Notes under the pieces: model-generated
Told to the model about the DNA's origin: nothing
What the model saw: the letters and a program-made list of their open reading frames with translations, nothing else
The model's database searches: none
DNA from: Geosiphon pyriformis
Lineage: Eukaryota > Glomeromycota > Glomeromycetes > Archaeosporales > Geosiphonaceae
Length of the DNA stretch: 64,000 nt
NCBI GenBank assembly: GCA_016748015.1
Contig: JAAOMT010000760.1
Location: forward strand, 420,663 to 484,662
Direction: 5' to 3'
Made by a program: the position numbers and the translations under genes
Shown: one piece after another, positions 35,766-46,780 of the stretch
Layout of the letters: every line of letters begins with the position of its first letter
How positions within the stretch are numbered: position 1 is the first letter of the stretch

Positions 35766-36540
35766 TTATCTCCTTTTTTTTAATATTGAGCTCCATCGAA
35801 ATCTTCATTCTGAATTAATTCCAATACTTTTTTTTTAGTATTGTTTGTTTAACTTTCTTTTTCATGTCTTCTACTTATATATTGTTCATTCTTCCCTATT
35901 GGTTAATAGTTATGGTTTTCATGTCAGAGTGTAACAGTATTTCTGGATAGTTCTGAAATATGTTGTGTAGTCAGTATATAGTTTTAACGTGTAGTGTTAA
36001 ATTTGTTTTTTTTCCAATAAATTCTTCAATTTGTTGTATTATGTCTTAGTTGAATACTCTCTTGAATTTGTCAATATACAACTCCTAAATATTCAACTTT
36101 CAACCTAACTGGTAGTAATAGTACAATATTGGAAGTTGTTCTGTTTATTGCTTCTAATTCTTTTTTTTAAGTTTTTCTGTTGGTGCCATAATAGGTATTT
36201 TCCCAAAAGTGTTCTTTACTTTTTCTATTATGTTATCTGACCAGTTTTTATCATTCTTTGGTAACTACTAGTATGATGTATTCTTTGTTTTTTTTTTGGT
36301 GTTTTGATAGCAAATTGTTTGGTTGCTAAGAATAATTTCCATATCCAGATGTTATTGACTTAAGGTTTGGAATAATTGCTAAGCTATAGTGTAAATATAA
36401 TCTGGTATTTCTATTTTATCTTGGTTGCTTTTGTTACATATACTGTGTCTTTATATACTTTTTTGAGTTGTTTAATTTGACGTGTTTGGTTTAATAACTA
36501 TGATTGGTTTCAGATCTTGTGAAATCTTATCTGGTTGAAC
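35766..36540 (-). pseudogene. M: polypurine tract and C-terminal extension of pol
   Basis: The polypurine tract is at 35766-35785 (pyrimidines on the plus strand). It is followed by the conserved segment that, in P and B, ends in 'FDGAQ' a few codons before the tract. No domain is recognised. Confidence 0.65.
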
Positions 36541-37720
36541 TAATATTCTTTGTACTCCTAGTTGTGGAATATTATTGGTAGATGATAATGCTATCTGGTG
36601 ATAGTATTTCAGTCAATCACTATGTGTTGCTTTGGCTAAGATTTTGTTGTTCCATCTTAATTTATAAGCTCTATTTCCAAGAATTTCTTCTATATAAAAT
36701 AGTTCATCCCATTTGGGGTCGAATTTTTCATTTCATTGTTTTTCTGCTTTGGTGTGATGTAATAGTACTTTGTCTCCAATCTTGAATTCAACTGGTTTAT
36801 TTGGTAGTTGGTTATTGTGTCATTCTTTTTGCTTTTCTTGTGACCTTTAGATGTTATCAGCTGCTTTTTGTTGTCTGTTTTCTAGTGTCTCCATTAAGTC
36901 ATATGTTCTTCTTAATAATGTTTCTTGAAAATTATTTTTTGTGATTGGTTCAGTTGGATATGTATTGATTTCTATCTCAATTGGTAATGTTGCTGTTCTA
37001 CCATATACTAATTCAAATGGTGTTGCTTGTGTAGTATCTTGCTTTATTGTCTAATAAGCAAATAATACTGATGGTATAAACAAATTTCATTCATCCTGGT
37101 TTTCCTAACTGATTTTGGCAATTGCTTTACACAGTGTTCTATTGAATCTTTCTACTAATCCATTGGTTTGTGGATGGTATGGTAATGACAATGGTCTTTT
37201 GATTCCAAATCTTTGACTTAATTCTGTTAATGTTTTGTTTACAAAGTGAGTTCTTTGATCTGATAGTAGTTTTTTTGGACATTTATGTCAACAAATCAAA
37301 TCTTGGTGAACGAATTCGGCAATGAATTTTGTATCTGCTCTTTGAATGGCTTTTGCTTCTGGCCATTTAGTGAGATAATCCATGACTACTGCAATATATC
37401 TGTTGCCTTTGCTGGTAATTGTTAATGGTCCAACTAAGTCAATTCCAATGCGATCAAATAGTTGTCCCACTTTAATTGGTCTTAATGGTTCACTGGGTTT
37501 GTTCCTCTTCTTTTCTGACAAGCATCACAATTTTGAACATACTGGATGATGTTTGGATACATTAACAACCAATAGTATCTTTTTTTGGTTCTTTTTATGG
37601 TTACTTCTTTATAAAAATGTTCTGCCATTAGATCTGAGTGCATATTGAACAATATTGTTTTTTTTTCTGGTTCTGTAATTACTCTGATTGGTTGATCTTG
37701 GTTCTTTTTGTTTTTCTGGT
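36541..37720 (-). pseudogene. M: integrase
   Basis: All three catalytic residues are visible: 'IGIDLVGP' and 'VVMDYLTKWPEAKAI' in 37288-37521, then 'LLSDQRTHFVN' (about 37240-37275) and 'NGLVERFNRT' (about 37130-37165). The N-terminal zinc-binding CxxC is near 37515-37530. A GPF/chromo-like tail ('FKIGDKVLLHHTK', 'FDPKWD') lies at about 36690-36810. Stops occur after 'QDLIC', in 'NQDE-N' and in 'FAY-TIKQ'. Closest to intact of the integrases in the window. Confidence 0.88.
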
Positions 37721-37929
37721 AAAGTATATTTTGATGATTGATAAAATATTTTGATTGTTATTTTATGTTGTTTTGTTTTTTTTGAGATAATTTCTTCTTG
37801 AACAATTGGGTATTTATATAATGTTGGAGTTGTTGGTATTTTTGTATATTCATCTTTTGTTATATTTTTGGATTGAAATGTTTTTAGATTTGTTTTATTC
37901 GCAACAATCTGTTGGCATTTCTATTGTTT

Positions 37930-38384
37930 TTTTCCTTTTTATAATGTACTGTATAATTAAATGGTGAAAGTTCTATTTTCTATCTGGCATGGTGATTGTC
38001 TGCAAATTTCTGTTTCTGGATTGAAGTCAATCCTTTGTGGTCAGTATACACATCAAACTTTTGACTCAAGTATTTTCTCCATTTCATGACTGCCCAATAG
38101 ATTGCTAAGTGTTCCAGTACTGGTGTTCCATAATTTTTTTCGGCTGGACTTAAGCTTCTACTGGTGTAAGCTACTGGATATTCCTTTCTATCTGGTTCTT
38201 TCTGTGATAGTACTGCTCCCATTGCTTGACCTAATGCATCAGTAGTAATAATGAATGGTTTGCTGTGGTCTGAATACATCAACACTGGAGCTTGAATAAG
38301 CTTTCTTTTCAATGTGTCAAATGCTTTTTGTTGAGCTTCCGTCCATTCATACTTTACATTCCTGGTTTGTAAATGGTGAAGTGG
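37930..38384 (-). pseudogene. M: RNase H
   Basis: 110-codon piece 37980-38312: 'IITTDALGQAMGAVLSQKEP' (first Asp), 'YGTPVLEHLAIYWAV' (Glu), 'FDVYTDHKGL' (second Asp). All three acidic residues are present. It degrades the RNA strand of the hybrid during replication. Confidence 0.88.
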
Positions 38385-39200
38385 CTAAGCTAGTTTAGAA
38401 AAGTCTTTGATAAAGTGGTGATAATAGTCTGCAAATTCCAAAAATGCCCTTAGTTCTGGCAAGTTTGTTGGTACTGAAAAGTTTTTTACTATTGCAATCT
38501 TATTTGGATCCATTTTGATACCATCTTTGCTCACAATATGTCCCAAAAACTTGAGCTCGGTTTTGCCAAAGAAGCATTTATTGGCATTTAGTTTCAATCT
38601 TGCTTGTTTGAGTCTTTTAAATACTTGTTGGAGATGATATAAATGGTCATCAAATGTTTTTAAGAACACATTGGTGTCATTCAAGTATATGACTACTGAT
38701 TTTCATAGTAATTCAGTATAAACAATTTCCATAAGTTGTTGGAATGTTGCTGGAGTGTTCATCAAGCTGAATGGCATGACTTTAAACTCAAAATTCCTTT
38801 CTTTTGTGGTAAATGCTGTTTTTTCTTTGTCAGCTGGATCCATGGCTACTTGCCAGTAACCACTGTCTAGATCTAATGTTGAGAACCATTTATTTCCTCC
38901 AAAAGCATCGAATAGTTCTTGGATCTTTGAAGTCAGATAGTTATCACCTTTAGTTACTCCATTCAGTTTTTGATAATCCACACAAAAGCAAATTTTTCTA
39001 TTCTTCTTCTGGACTAGTACCACTGGTAATAACCATAAGCTCATTGATGGCTGAATTAGCCCATTATCAAGCATTTGATTGATTTCTTGACGAATGATTT
39101 CATGGCTGGCTAGTGGTACTTTGTATGCCTTTTGTTTAATTGGCATCATATCTCCAGTTTTGATCTGATATTAAATGATGTTGGTGTGGCCAAATTCATT
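38385..39200 (-). pseudogene. M: reverse transcriptase
   Basis: 38703-39149 and 38385-38684, separated by one stop. Ty3-type RT with 'ICFCVDYQKLN', 'FSTLDLDSGYWQV' (motif A Asp intact), 'FEFKVMPFSLMNTPATFQ' and the catalytic box YLND (YLDD with first Asp changed to Asn, about 38670-38690). 'LGHIVSKDGIK' and 'LRAFLEFADYYHHFI' form the thumb and connection. RT would copy element RNA into cDNA, but the box change should abolish activity. Confidence 0.92.
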
Positions 39201-39269
39201 TTTGCTAGTAAAGATGTTATTGAAATTGTTGAGTAACATTTTTAGTTGTATTTGTTAGAGTGGGTCTAG

Positions 39270-39610
39270 ATTCCCCATGTTTATCTGTTCCAATTGTTCT
39301 GGTTGGAGCAAATAACATTTGCTTCATCCATAAATGGTTTGTGATGTGATGTCCACATATCCACACAGCTGTAGAAAATTTGGAATGTGGTTTGGTAGTT
39401 GATCCTCAACTTTGGTGGTTAAATATCCAATGATGGTTCTCTTTAGTATTTCAATGACATTCTCAGTTGTGTTGTAGATGGAAATTTTAATGTTTTTGGG
39501 GCTGTTGGCTGAGATGTAGAGATTGATAAGTCCAATCTCTCCTGATTCACAAATGGTGGCTTTTGCTTCAAACAATTGAGCTTGATTCTTTACTTCCTTT
39601 TTTATGACTA
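39270..39610 (-). pseudogene. M: pre-RT domain
   Basis: 83-codon piece 39324-39575 with 'KISIYNTTENVIEILKRTIIGYL', then 'PNFLQLCGYVD'. It is conserved between dUTPase and RT in every full copy. Its function is unknown to me; the pattern suggests a beta-sheet module. Confidence 0.7.
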
Positions 39611-39617
39611 ATATATA

Positions 39618-40101
39618 CTAGTCATATGGTGGAATGGAAATTGATTGACGGGTTGAGATAATTTCTTCTTTGTCAACAATTTCTTTCTCTGCTATATTAA
39701 CTGGTATATTTATTCTATCTGTTGATCTGAATTTCTGTATTCCTTTAGCAGTAATCCCTAATTCTTCTCTATTTTCTACTAACACCAACTGTGCTATTTT
39801 CACCAGAGATAGGAATATTGCTTGTGCTATCTTTTTATTTGAATCTATGATATATGCTTTTTCTGAATTATTTTGTAGCATAGCAATAATATTTCTTACG
39901 TATCTTGCATTAATTATTTCTCCTCTAATGTTGATTCCTTTTTTTGCTAAGCTACTCCTAGATGCTAACTGAACTATTGTTGTTGCTGGAATTTCTAGTG
40001 CTATTTTCAGATTGATGCAGGTGCATGAATGTGGTTCCAATTTGAGGAGATCTTTCCCTGAATATCTCAGATCAAATCCTGCATCAGTATTATGTGCGCA
40101 T
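39618..40101 (-). pseudogene. M: dUTPase domain
   Basis: Motif 1 'DAGFDLRY' (about 40055-40080) is intact. Motif 2 'SRSSLAKKGI' is intact. Motif 3 'GEIINARYVRNI' has the catalytic Asp changed to Asn. Motif 4 'KKIAQAIFLSL' is present. Motif 5 appears as 'GIQKFRSTDR', a damaged Gly-rich loop. The four lesions are G-to-A type. In the dUTPase family these five motifs build the trimeric active site for dUTP hydrolysis. Element B is inserted at the N-terminal edge of the domain. Confidence 0.88.
40098..40101. repeat. Target-site duplication GCAT of element B (left copy)
   Basis: GCAT stands before TGTTAC at 40102 and again at 48083-48086 after GTAACA. Removing B and one copy gives a sequence that matches, base count included, the uninterrupted Y copy near 25800-25820. 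Confidence 0.9.
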
Positions 40102-40985
40102 TGTTACAGTTTAAGAATTTAGCAAAAGAATTATAAAAATAATACAAACTATTCAATTATAATATAGTGCAGTAATAATCTTAAAAAGGTAATAATTAAC
40201 ATAGTAGCAAACACCATCTCGCGATAGTGGCAAGCACCAGTTTACAATAGCAGCCAACACCAACTGGTGATAGCAGCAAACACCAGATTGAAATATCAAA
40301 AAGAAAGTATTACAATGTGTTTTCTCATAGAACTACAAACATGTATATATATAGTAGCTTTAATATTGGGAAAAGACAATCAAGTAATAAAAAAAATAAA
40401 AATCATAACTTATCAAATAATAGATCCAATTTTATCTAACAAACTCTACTTTAAATCGTACTTTCAAATTAAATATTCCAAGAAACCTTTAAATCAAAAA
40501 GAAATGAAAAAGAATATTTATAACTGAATTATCACAACCCAAAGTATTAAAAAACTTACTTGTATTATTTATTGAATGAAACTATCATTCATTAGCTAAA
40601 TCCCTTGGAAAAATAATTCTTGATCAAGATTATTCATGTTGTTACTAATTGATAAAAGCTTTATTGTAAGAATTAGGAAAAGTGCTAAAGGTTATTAACA
40701 TTCTGTGTTTCTAGATTAGAGAAACACATCAGGCAATTGCAAGAATAGCCTCAGAGAAGACCCCCAGACAGCAGATAGATTTCAGTTCAGCCTTTGAGAA
40801 GGAGTACACAAATACACACAATAATTAGGAATTGAGAAATAACTTACATTGCAACATTAAAAAGAAAGCCTTCAGTATAACAGTGACATTATCACACAAA
40901 TAGAATTGAGGAACTCATGAAAGACTGATTGCAATTAAAACAGGATATTGGCAATTAAATATAACAAGAAGACTATCCTGTAATA
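40102..40985 (+). mobile_element. 5' LTR of element B
   Basis: 884-bp LTR, TGTTAC to GTAATA. It contains four copies of a 23-bp tandem repeat (40201-40292), a TATA-type 'TATATATATAG' near 40338-40349, and an 86-codon frame (40267-40527) that recurs in the other LTR only because LTRs are duplicates. Confidence 0.93.
40201..40292 (+). repeat. 23-bp tandem repeat x4 in LTR of element B
   Basis: Four units start with ATAG(T/C)(A/G)GC at 40201, 40224, 40247 and 40270, each containing 'CAAxCACCA'-like sequence. It lies upstream of the TATA box and recurs at 47299-47390 in the 3' LTR. Confidence 0.85.
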
Positions 40986-41067
40986 TTTAGTGAACCCTAC
41001 AAGGAAAGAAAATCAAAAAGGAAATAATAATTAGCAATAATTTATTGCTAAAAAGGAAGAGACAAAA

Positions 41068-42640
41068 GTGGTGACAAAAACCCCTAATCTTACTGTTCTT
41101 GAATTCTGCCGTGCTATTTACACACAAAATCAAAGTAATCTTGAATTACCAGAAGAGTGTTGTCTAGCAGAATCTGCCCTTACTTATTATATTAACGCCA
41201 GAATAAATTATTATATAGGAAAGGAAGAAGAACTACATGATGCAAAACTTGGATTGTATAGAGAATTATCACAATACACTACAAAAAAAGTAGCAGTAAT
41301 AGCTGCAACTATTGTCAAAATCTATCGAGAAATTGAGCAATACACTAATAAAAATTTTCCAATATCCACAGGAAACACTAGGGAATGCGCCAACACAACC
41401 AAAGAAAATTCAGAAACTAATCAGAAAAGTAACCAGCAAAAACTAAGAACACCTGCTCAAACACCAAAGAAAACTGTCACTCAATCAATAAAGAAACAAC
41501 ATATTTATTCATCAGAAGATAAATTATACTATTTTTCACCAGAAAATAAGATACAAATTTCATTAGAAGCTGCATCATCATCAACATCAACTCCACAAAT
41601 GCCAAGAACTTCTAGTTATACTGATAAAATTAAACAATATAACTGGGGAAACATACCAATTACAGAAGGATATTTATCACTATTCCAAAACCCTCTTTTT
41701 CAGCCAAAATTCGGAATGGGGTTTGAAAACCATGAAGAAGAGTCTGAATCAGAATCCAAAAAAGAGACCAACAAAAAAACAATCACAAGACCAGTCACTG
41801 GAACAAGCAGCCAGTCCAAAAACCAAGAAACTCGTGATCAAAAGAAAGAACCAGATATAAAGGAAGCCACTTTCAGGAACGTTCAAGGAAATATCATCTC
41901 ACCTCTTCTTAGACCAATAAGCCCACCAGCAGAAAATGGCAATGAAATGGCCACACCATACATTACAAGACTAACAGATTTCTCAGGAGAGGAAGAAGAA
42001 ACAGATGTGTACACATGGCTCAGAGAAGCACAAAAAGTTATCCAGGCAAATAACTGGAACAACCAAAGAGCAATTCAAACATTACCTTTCTTCCTGAAAG
42101 GCACAGCTAACTCGTGATATCAAAGCCTGAAAACAAAACCCACAAGTTTTCAAATTTAAAAATGCACTCCTGGAGTATTTTAGTGACCCAAACACCATAA
42201 TCTAACTACAGAACAAATTCAATACTATCAAGCAAAATACTGGTGAAACTATTACCCAATACCTTGCTTGATTCAATCAAATTTGCCATCAGATTGAAGT
42301 GATTGAACAAGGATACTACACTGATCCTCAGGTTTTAAATCAGTTTATTAAAGAATTAAAAAGCAGCATTTTAGGAAAAGTATGCCCTGTTCACTCTAAT
42401 TTCTTACCAAAAGCCATTATGCTTGCCAAAGCCCTTGAATTGGCTGAGAAAGAAGCTAACTATAGTCAAATAGTTAACATGGTAATAGAGGAAAATAAGA
42501 CAGAAACATTAAAGAAAAGAGTAACACAATTAGGGGAGGAACTTTCTAAGAAAATAGAAAGTTACTTCATCCCGGATCCGAGAAAAAATACATATCAACC
42601 ACCCCAAAAACACAGCCAGGAAGTCAGCGACAATTGAAAT
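41068..42640 (+). pseudogene. B: gag
   Basis: The first open part (41068-42117, 349 codons) has an N-terminal helical region, a Ser/Thr/Gln-rich middle and the start of a retrotransposon gag domain ('EEETDVYTWLREAQKVI', 'FLKGTANS'). It ends at a TGA replacing the Trp that follows in family A. After a frameshifted 180 bp, 42299-42637 is the gag C-terminal part ('VLNQFIKELKSSI', then a helix resembling family A). The capsid protein of the element; the N-terminal Met at 41068 is only the first available ATG. Confidence 0.87.
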
Positions 42641-42682
42641 AATCACTCGTTATGCCAGGAATTCAGAACAGAAACACACACC

Positions 42683-42724
42683 TGCCATTTTTGCAAACAT
42701 GTAGGATATTTGATTAGTCAATGT
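42683..42724 (+). pseudogene. B: gag zinc knuckle with His-to-Tyr change
   Basis: CHFCKHVGYLISQC fits the C-x2-C-x4-H-x4-C knuckle except that the His is Tyr (CAT to TAT, a C-to-T change). A TGA follows immediately. Confidence 0.75.
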
Positions 42725-42859
42725 TGAATGCAAATAATGCAGAAAGCACGTGAAAATAATTACTATGCACCACCCCAAATGTCCAGAAACCAGTACATGC
42801 CAATACTATGCTAATATCTCACTATGTATTAAAATCAAGGAACTTATCAGCAACAACCC

Positions 42860-43552
42860 ATGATAGCCAACCCGTATTGGCATCCCAAAGCCCAAAATCA
42901 GCCCATGTGGAACCAAAACGCATTGGTCCAGAAGAATCCAAACTGCGCTGGAACCAATCAGCAAACCAATCCAAACTATCAAAATTATCAACAAACTTAT
43001 CTTAATATACTAGAAAATCTAATCATTGGAAACAATGACAGTAGAAACATAAACAGAACCAAAAATTTCTCCAACAAATTGAGCCAGACAATACCACCAG
43101 CAGTTGCCACCAAAAATAGTAGCTTCACAGCTATTTTTTTTTTTGAATTAGAGGAAAACAAGACTATGTTCAGTAGAACAGCATTGGACAAAAAACGCTC
43201 AATCACTACTATGTATATGGAAGCCACTGTAAACAATATCCCAATCAAACTTATCTTAGACAGTGGATCTACTGAAAGCATCATAACACTTCAACTAGTA
43301 AACCAACTAGGTTTCAAAGTTGATTGTACCACAATGTTCCAAATTATAACAGCTGATGGAAGTACAAAGCTGCCTCATGGCGAAATCAACTCATTTCCTT
43401 TCAAAATTAACAGCATAGTAATACTTACAAAAGTATTAGTAATGGACATTACACAATATCAAGTGTTAGTAGGAAATGACTGGCTAACAAAAGCCAACGC
43501 CACTTTAGACTGGACTACCCAAGAGCTTCTGATCAATTATAATGGCTATTAG
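42860..43552 (+). pseudogene. B: retropepsin-like protease
   Basis: 230-codon open frame with the intact active site 'LILDSGSTESII' (Asp near 43259), flanked by 'TTMYMEATVNNIPIK' and 'VMDITQYQVLVGNDWL'. Homologous in order and sequence to the family A protease. It would process the polyprotein; the frame ends at a TAG after 'NYNGY' where family A reads on. Confidence 0.85.
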
Positions 43553-43739
43553 GCCAAAATTCCAGCCACCTGTGGCCACTTCCAAAAACCCAGTGCTAAC
43601 CAAAGACCTACCTTCAAATTTGAGGGAAATTCAGCACTACCAGCCATCAAAACTTATCAGCTCTCTTGGGCTGATAACCAAAAAACAGGACTACCAGCCA
43701 TACTAACATGAACCAGTGAAAAAAAATCCGAATAGAACC

Positions 43740-44047
43740 AGGTAAGTCCACAAAGAAACCACCAGCGATGCAAACCAAAGCTAGAATGCTCAGTTTGCAA
43801 GAAAAAACTCTTGTTTATGACTGTGTACAGCGCACCAAATGAAGACCCAAGAAACTCCATCCACTACTATTGTAACTGTTATAACAAAGAAAAATATGGT
43901 TACCCAGAAAGACACAGAAAATGGGATGAGGAACTGTGCCTCACTTGTGAAAAACCATTACCAAGAGGGTGTGACTGGAACAACATACCAGGCAGAGGAG
44001 GAATGTGTGACACAACTTGCCAATACACAATTCTCATCTGTGACTAA
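43740..44047 (+). pseudogene. B: Cys-rich zinc-type domain
   Basis: Cys pairs in order: 'ECSVC' (about 43787), 'YYCNC' (about 43868), 'ELCLTCEK' (about 43937) and 'GMCDTTCQY' (about 44003), with 'KWDEE' and 'WNNIPGRGG' between them. The same layout occurs in M at 48700-48990. The four pairs could bind two zinc ions. I do not recognise the domain; it lies between protease and dUTPase. Confidence 0.75.
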
Positions 44048-44539
44048 GTAAGAGAAGGAACGCCGTTCAAAGCAGCATTCAACAGAGTGTTAAAAAGACT
44101 ACAGCACTACCCACACGACGAGAACGAATTGTACAACACTACACAAGCCAAAGTAAGAGGAGGAACCGCCAAAGAAATATGATGCTAGAAAGAGTCAGCT
44201 GAAGTAGCCGACGAAGTCGCCAGCTATAACATGTTCGACCCAGTGGATAAATTTCAGGACTACTACCAACAACTATGCCCCATTTGACAAGAGCAAGAAC
44301 AATACCTCGCCCAAATCAACACTTACCTCTGTGAAAACTGTCTTATTCCATGCCAAAATCAGTGCTGTGAAGAGTATTGAGATAAAAGGGACTTAGAAAG
44401 AAAAATGAAAATTGAGAATCAGCAGTCTCAAAATCAATCAATAAATCAACAAGACTCATCTGATGGTTCTGAATCAGAAAATTTTGTAGCCTATACTGAC
44501 CTAGAACAGGTAATCGACATCTGATACTTTGACAATGGA
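44048..44539 (+). pseudogene. B: linker between Cys-rich domain and dUTPase
   Basis: Contains further CxxC ('YLCENCLIPCQNQCC', about 44325-44370) and then a Gln/Ser/Asp-rich stretch, equivalent to the acidic linker of family A. Several TGA and TAA stops are present. Confidence 0.65.
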
Positions 44540-44960
44540 CACTTAGGAATAATACCTGAAAGAGCCCATCCAACTAACACCGAATTTGATCTATGTTATC
44601 TGAAAGACCAATCCACAATATTACCACCCAGAAGCATCACCAAAATTGACCTAAAAATTGTGGTTGAAATTCTGCCAGGAATAATGGTTCAAATAGTGTC
44701 GTGATCAAGCCTTGCGAAAAAAGGAATAAGCATTCAAGGAGGAGTAATTGACTCCGGATACACTGAAAATTTGATGGTTTTGCTACAGAACAATTCAGAA
44801 AAGCCTTATACTATTGAATCTAAGGAAAAGATTGCACAAACAATTTTCCTACCATTGGTAAAAATTAGGAAATTCGTGCCAGTGGAAAATCATGAGGAAT
44901 TGTTACAAACAACGAGAAGAACTTTTGGTTTTGGATCAACAGGAAAAGAAATTGAAGCGA
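44540..44960 (+). pseudogene. B: dUTPase domain
   Basis: Five dUTPase motifs can be read: 1 'NTEFDLCY' (44577-44599; DAG altered), 2 'SSLAKKGI' (44704-44730, preceded by a TGA where the Arg is expected), 3 'GGVIDSGYTENL' (44738-44774, catalytic Asp and Tyr intact), 4 'EKIAQTIFLPL' (44824-44857), 5 'FGFGSTGK' (44926-44949). It is clearly diverged from family A, so the domain was present before the two LTR families split. Limits uracil incorporation during cDNA synthesis in other retroelements that carry it. Confidence 0.88.
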
Positions 44961-45412
44961 ATTTCACTAAAACAATAGAGAAAAAAGGTGAAGTAATTAA
45001 AAATAAGCAGTCCATCATGCTCCTACCATATGGAAAATCAGAAATAAGAATAAAAAAAAGGACAATTAAAGAAAAAAACCTAATATTTGAGCCCTACCCA
45101 GAAACTTGTCAACAGTTTCTTATAGGACTTACTAACCTTTTTATTCCAGCTGATAAAGCTCAATGGATAAAAATTCCTATCAAAAACACCACAGAAGAAC
45201 CCGTCTATATTCTGGAAGATACCATCATTGGATATCTCAGAACAGAGCTAGAAAATGCGTCAACACCAAAAGAAATTCTAAATTTCCCAGAAATCGCCTT
45301 TTACTGTAAACTCACTTCAATAAATTGGCAACAACCATTAAAATGCTATCAATTTATGCCAGAAGAATTGGCCAAATTAAACATTGGAACAATGGATCCT
45401 GACCAACAGTGA
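44961..45412 (+). pseudogene. B: pre-RT domain
   Basis: This is the rest of a 213-codon open frame that begins inside the dUTPase. 'IPIKNTTEEPVYILEDTIIGYL' matches the family A pre-RT module, and 'LKCYQFMPEELAKLN' matches 'KCYLLQPEQLEQMN'. Ends in a TGA. Confidence 0.72.
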
Positions 45413-46318
45413 CAATTAAAAGCATTAATTTTAAAATACTCTGATATATTTTCATGAAATGACGAATTTAGAAGAACCAACTTGGTTTAACACCAAATCT
45501 TCACTGAAGACACCAGACCTGAAAAACAACACGCTTACCGTGTTCCACCAATAGAGCATAATTTTATTAAAGAAAAAGTCCAAAGCATGTTGGAAAAAAG
45601 AATAATACAACTATTAATGAACTTATGGTCCTCACCAGTTGTTTTAGTAAGGAAAAAGAACAGAAAAATTAGATTTTGTATCGACTATCACAAACTAAAC
45701 AGCAAAACAACCAAAAATTTATACCTAATACCATTAATTGATGAAATCTTCAACATTTTTGAAGGAGCAAAATGGTTTTCTACACTGGACTTGACCAGTG
45801 GGTACTGGCAAGTGGAAATAGACCCAAAAGACAGACATAAAACAGCATTCACAACACAAAATGGCAATTATAAGTTCAATATAATGCCATTTGGATTAAC
45901 AAACACCTCCACGACATTCCAAAAACTAATGGACGTAATTTACTCCAGAATCTTGTGGCAATCTGTTGTTGTCTACTTGAATGATACAAATGTTTTCTCG
46001 TCAAAATTCATGGATCATTTCCAATATTTACAACAAGTTTTTGAGAGATTGAAACACGCTAGACTTAAATTAAATCTAAAAAAATGTTTCTTTGGGAAAA
46101 ATGAGCTAGCATTTTTAGGACATGTAATTGGAAAAGATGGAATAAAACCAGATCCATCAAAAATAGACAAAGTGAAAAATTTTCCAGTACCTCGAAACAT
46201 TTCAGAAGTTAGAAGCTTTTTAGGACTCACATCTTACTACTGCTGCTTTGTAGAAAACTTTTCAAACATTGCCAAACCTCTTAATTACTTACTATCCAAA
46301 AATGTGAAATTTGAATAG
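45413..46318 (+). pseudogene. B: reverse transcriptase
   Basis: 45587-46318 is 243 codons open: 'IRFCIDYHKLN', 'FSTLDLTSGYWQVEIDP' (motif A Asp intact), 'FNIMPFGLTNTSTTFQ', the catalytic box YLND in place of YLDD (about 45975), and thumb/connection 'LGHVIGKDGIKPD', 'VRSFLGLTSYYCCFV'. The N-terminal lead 45413-45586 is in frame but has stops. A single Asp-to-Asn in the box probably makes it inactive. Confidence 0.92.
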
Positions 46319-46780
46319 ACTGAAGCACAACAAAAAACTTTTGAGTACCTTAGACAAAAGCTTATTGAATCACCAATAATGATCTATTCGAATTTCAACA
46401 AGAAATTCATTTTGGTCACAGATGCCTCTGGAACTGGACTTGGAGTCATTCTGTCACAAAAAAATAATAATGGAAGAGAACGTGTAATTGCTTATGCTAA
46501 CAGAAGTTTCAGTATGACAGAACAAAACTATGCAGCACATGAACTTGAATGCTTAGCAGTAATCTGGAGTTGTGTTCACTTTGATACATATTTACGGTAC
46601 CAACTCTTTGAGATTACCACAGATCATAAAGATCTGGTCTGGTTAAATAACAAGAAAGTGCTAAAAGAAAAATATACTAAATAGTCACAAATGTTAGCAC
46701 CATATGATTATATTATCAAATACAAAGAAGATACCAAAAATGCTAATGCTGACTGTTTGTCAAAAATGAGACACACATAA
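46319..46780 (+). pseudogene. B: RNase H
   Basis: 46379-46684: 'LVTDASGTGLGVILSQ' (Asp), 'YAAHELECLAVIW' (Glu), 'EITTDHKDL' (Asp), all intact; then 'YDYIIKYKEDTKNANADCLSKM' to 46780. A TAG replaces the Trp before 'TEAQQ' at 46316, and another TAG lies at 46682. Confidence 0.9.

Noticed and set aside
40200-40300. CRISPR-like array from regularly spaced repeats
   Set aside because: The 23-bp units are contiguous without spacers and lie inside a eukaryotic LTR.
40267-40527. 86-codon open frame in the B LTR, recurring at 47365-47625, as a conserved gene
   Set aside because: It recurs only because LTRs are duplicates of each other; no domain, and it overlaps the tandem repeat and TATA region.
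42100-46320. TGA or TAG used as a sense codon (alternative genetic code) because many in-frame stops fall where Trp or Arg is expected
   Set aside because: The same positions are replaced by TGA, TAG and TAA alike, and Asp-to-Asn and Gly-to-Glu changes go along with them. RRP6 reads through 1064 codons with the standard code. Mutational decay explains the stops.
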